Shown here one piece after another: positions 62,990 to 64,000 of a stretch of DNA of 64,000 nt (positions within the stretch are counted from its first letter, which is position 1; each line of letters opens with the position of its first letter). A model generated the notes under the pieces. It had not been told where the DNA came from, did no database searches, and saw nothing but the letters and a program-made list of their open reading frames with translations. Both the position numbers and the translations under genes were made by a program. This DNA comes from Ravibacter arvi (GTDB lineage Bacteria; Bacteroidota; Bacteroidia; Cytophagales; Spirosomataceae): NCBI RefSeq assembly GCF_039540405.1, contig NZ_BAABEY010000020.1, positions 62,001-126,000 on the forward strand. Reading direction: 5' to 3'.

Positions 62990-64000
62990 CTAGGCTGAGT
63001 TCCTGGCAGCGTTGATAATACCAAACATAGCCCTTATAATCAACTTATTATACAAATCTGTCTGAGCGGGCGTAAGCTCGGAACTCTCAGCCAGAATCTG
63101 GAGGGCATATTGCTGGATCGTGATCAGCGGCAATACAATCCGCTCCCTGATCTTGATGGATTCCTTGGTAACATGGTTGCTGTCCAATAGCTCTTTCTGC
63201 TCGGAAATCTCCATCAGTGCACCGGTAGTACGCTCGAATTCTTCATAGATCATATTCCAGAATTCAGCGTACTCAGGCTCTTTGGTCAGGTACTTGGTCA
63301 CCGGGAAAAACGATTTCGACAAGGCCTGCATGGAATTCTCTATCAGCGTTCTGAAAAACAGGGATTTCCTGTAGAGTTTCTTCAGCGCGCCCATTTTGCC
63401 GGTTTCACGCATCGCGACAATCGCTTCGCCGAAACCGTAGAATCCGGGCACATTCTGCTTCATCTGCGCCCACGAGCCCACAAAAGGTATGGCACGTAAA
63501 TCTTCAAACCGCAGCCCCTCTCCGTCCTTTTTACGTTTCGTCGGGCGGCTTCCTATGTTGGTCTGCCCGTAAAAACGAAGAGGGGTCCGGTTCTCAAGGA
63601 ACGGCACGAAAGAGGGATGGTTTTTCAGCCTGAGGTACGATTCGTAAGAAGCTTCCGCCAGTTCTTCCAACAGCGCCTTGTCGGTATCGTTCAGTGACTC
63701 CGACTGCTCGTCCGCCGTACCCCTGAACAGGTGATTTTCGAACCCGGCGGTAAAAAGACGCTCCAGGTTGTACATGGCGGTCTGAACGGTCCCATAGTTA
63801 GAGCTGATCGTTTGCCCCTGGATGGTAAGCTGTATTTCCTTGTCTTCAATGTCCTTGCCGAGCGAGGCGTAGAAATCCTGGCTATTGCCGCCGCCTCTGC
63901 CGGGAGGGCCACCCCTGCCGTCAAAAAAGGTGACGTTCACCCCAAACTCCCGCGATACCCTGGTCAGCTCTTCCTTGGCCACATAGATGGACCAGTTGGC
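62990..64000 (-). CDS. ppc: Phosphoenolpyruvate carboxylase, C-terminal part
   Basis: The frame is open to the right edge of the window (5' end missing); the visible part is about 336 residues. It begins NWSIYVAKEELTRVSREFGV and continues with the conserved FFDGRGGPPGRGGG glycine loop and QGQTISSNYG. Later blocks RAIPFVGSWAQMKQNVPGFYGFG and FFRTLIENSMQALSK are typical of PEPC. The enzyme makes oxaloacetate from PEP and bicarbonate to refill the citric acid cycle. The end ...NAARNSA is slightly different from the usual C-terminal RNTG. Confidence 0.93.
   Translation of the reverse strand, partial: ANWSIYVAKEELTRVSREFGVNVTFFDGRGGPPGRGGGNSQDFYASLGKDIEDKEIQLTIQGQTISSNYGTVQTAMYNLERLFTAGFENHLFRGTADEQSESLNDTDKALLEELAEASYESYLRLKNHPSFVPFLENRTPLRFYGQTNIGSRPTKRKKDGEGLRFEDLRAIPFVGSWAQMKQNVPGFYGFGEAIVAMRETGKMGALKKLYRKSLFFRTLIENSMQALSKSFFPVTKYLTKEPEYAEFWNMIYEEFERTTGALMEISEQKELLDSNHVTKESIKIRERIVLPLITIQQYALQILAESSELTPAQTDLYNKLIIRAMFGIINAARNSA

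Noticed and set aside
1..64000. tRNA, rRNA and insertion sequences
   Set aside because: No cloverleaf, rRNA segment or transposase motif was noticed on either strand; short RNAs could still be missed by eye.

Overview
This window looks like chromosomal DNA from a member of the Bacteroidota, most likely a Cytophagales (Spirosomataceae/Dyadobacter-like) bacterium. The evidence is a SusC/SusD pair with an ECF sigma/FecR switch, several type IX secretion (T9SS) cargo proteins with C-terminal sorting domains, a T9SS plug (DUF5103) protein, promoters of the Bacteroidota type (TAnnTTTG) and many signal-peptide-bearing carbohydrate enzymes. No tRNA, rRNA, CRISPR array or insertion sequence was recognised.

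Layout. 1-6931 (minus strand) is a carbohydrate-related group: a YetA/RGLX-like lyase cut by the window edge, a lipoprotein in which a LamG domain is split by a seven-repeat propeller, a sialidase-like protein, and a DegT-family aminotransferase carrying a Tat signal. 6966-11450 holds a long AT-rich stretch followed by a repeat-rich surface protein and a T9SS-exported subtilisin, which look compositionally foreign. 11472-12845 has a 1-Cys peroxiredoxin and a glycine-zipper lipoprotein. 12972-13979 is a six-copy tandem array of a ~171 bp palindromic element. 14072-15339 is a compact three-gene thiol/redox module (CPVC mini-thioredoxin, DUF2024, MarR with four C-terminal cysteines) with a repeated operator. 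15375-18808 holds a Tat-exported Gfo/Idh/MocA protein, an SGNH hydrolase and cardiolipin synthase. 19046-20436 is a PadR regulator with an unusual TonB protein. 20614-29408 has a DUF1549/DUF1553 cytochrome with its DUF1501 partner, a lipoprotein, a PQQ dehydrogenase with haem c, and a phospholipase C.

29675-36377 contains two tandem C25 (gingipain-fold) peptidases. On the opposite strand next to them is the most interesting locus: a 52-codon lasso-peptide precursor (38333-38491) followed by an asparagine-synthase-like lasso cyclase (36405-38276), with no B1/B2 maturation genes in view. 38651-49003 is mostly housekeeping: lipoprotein, T9SS plug, PspC, bifunctional nuclease, RarD/EamA permease, QueA, cobalamin adenosyltransferase, branched-chain aminotransferase, methyltransferase and HpcH/HpaI aldolase. 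49013-58776 is a glycan-uptake block (glycosidase, SusD, SusC, FecR, ECF sigma). 58784-64000 ends with a metallophosphoesterase, a fucose/arabinose-isomerase-like enzyme with a divergent AraC regulator, and the C-terminal part of PEP carboxylase.

Two dispersed repeat families run through the window: the GGTCATCC...GGATGACC palindromic element (array plus one single copy) and a low-complexity GAGGTGTGAGG element that lies directly in front of several start codons. All family assignments are made by eye from conserved motifs; no database search was run.
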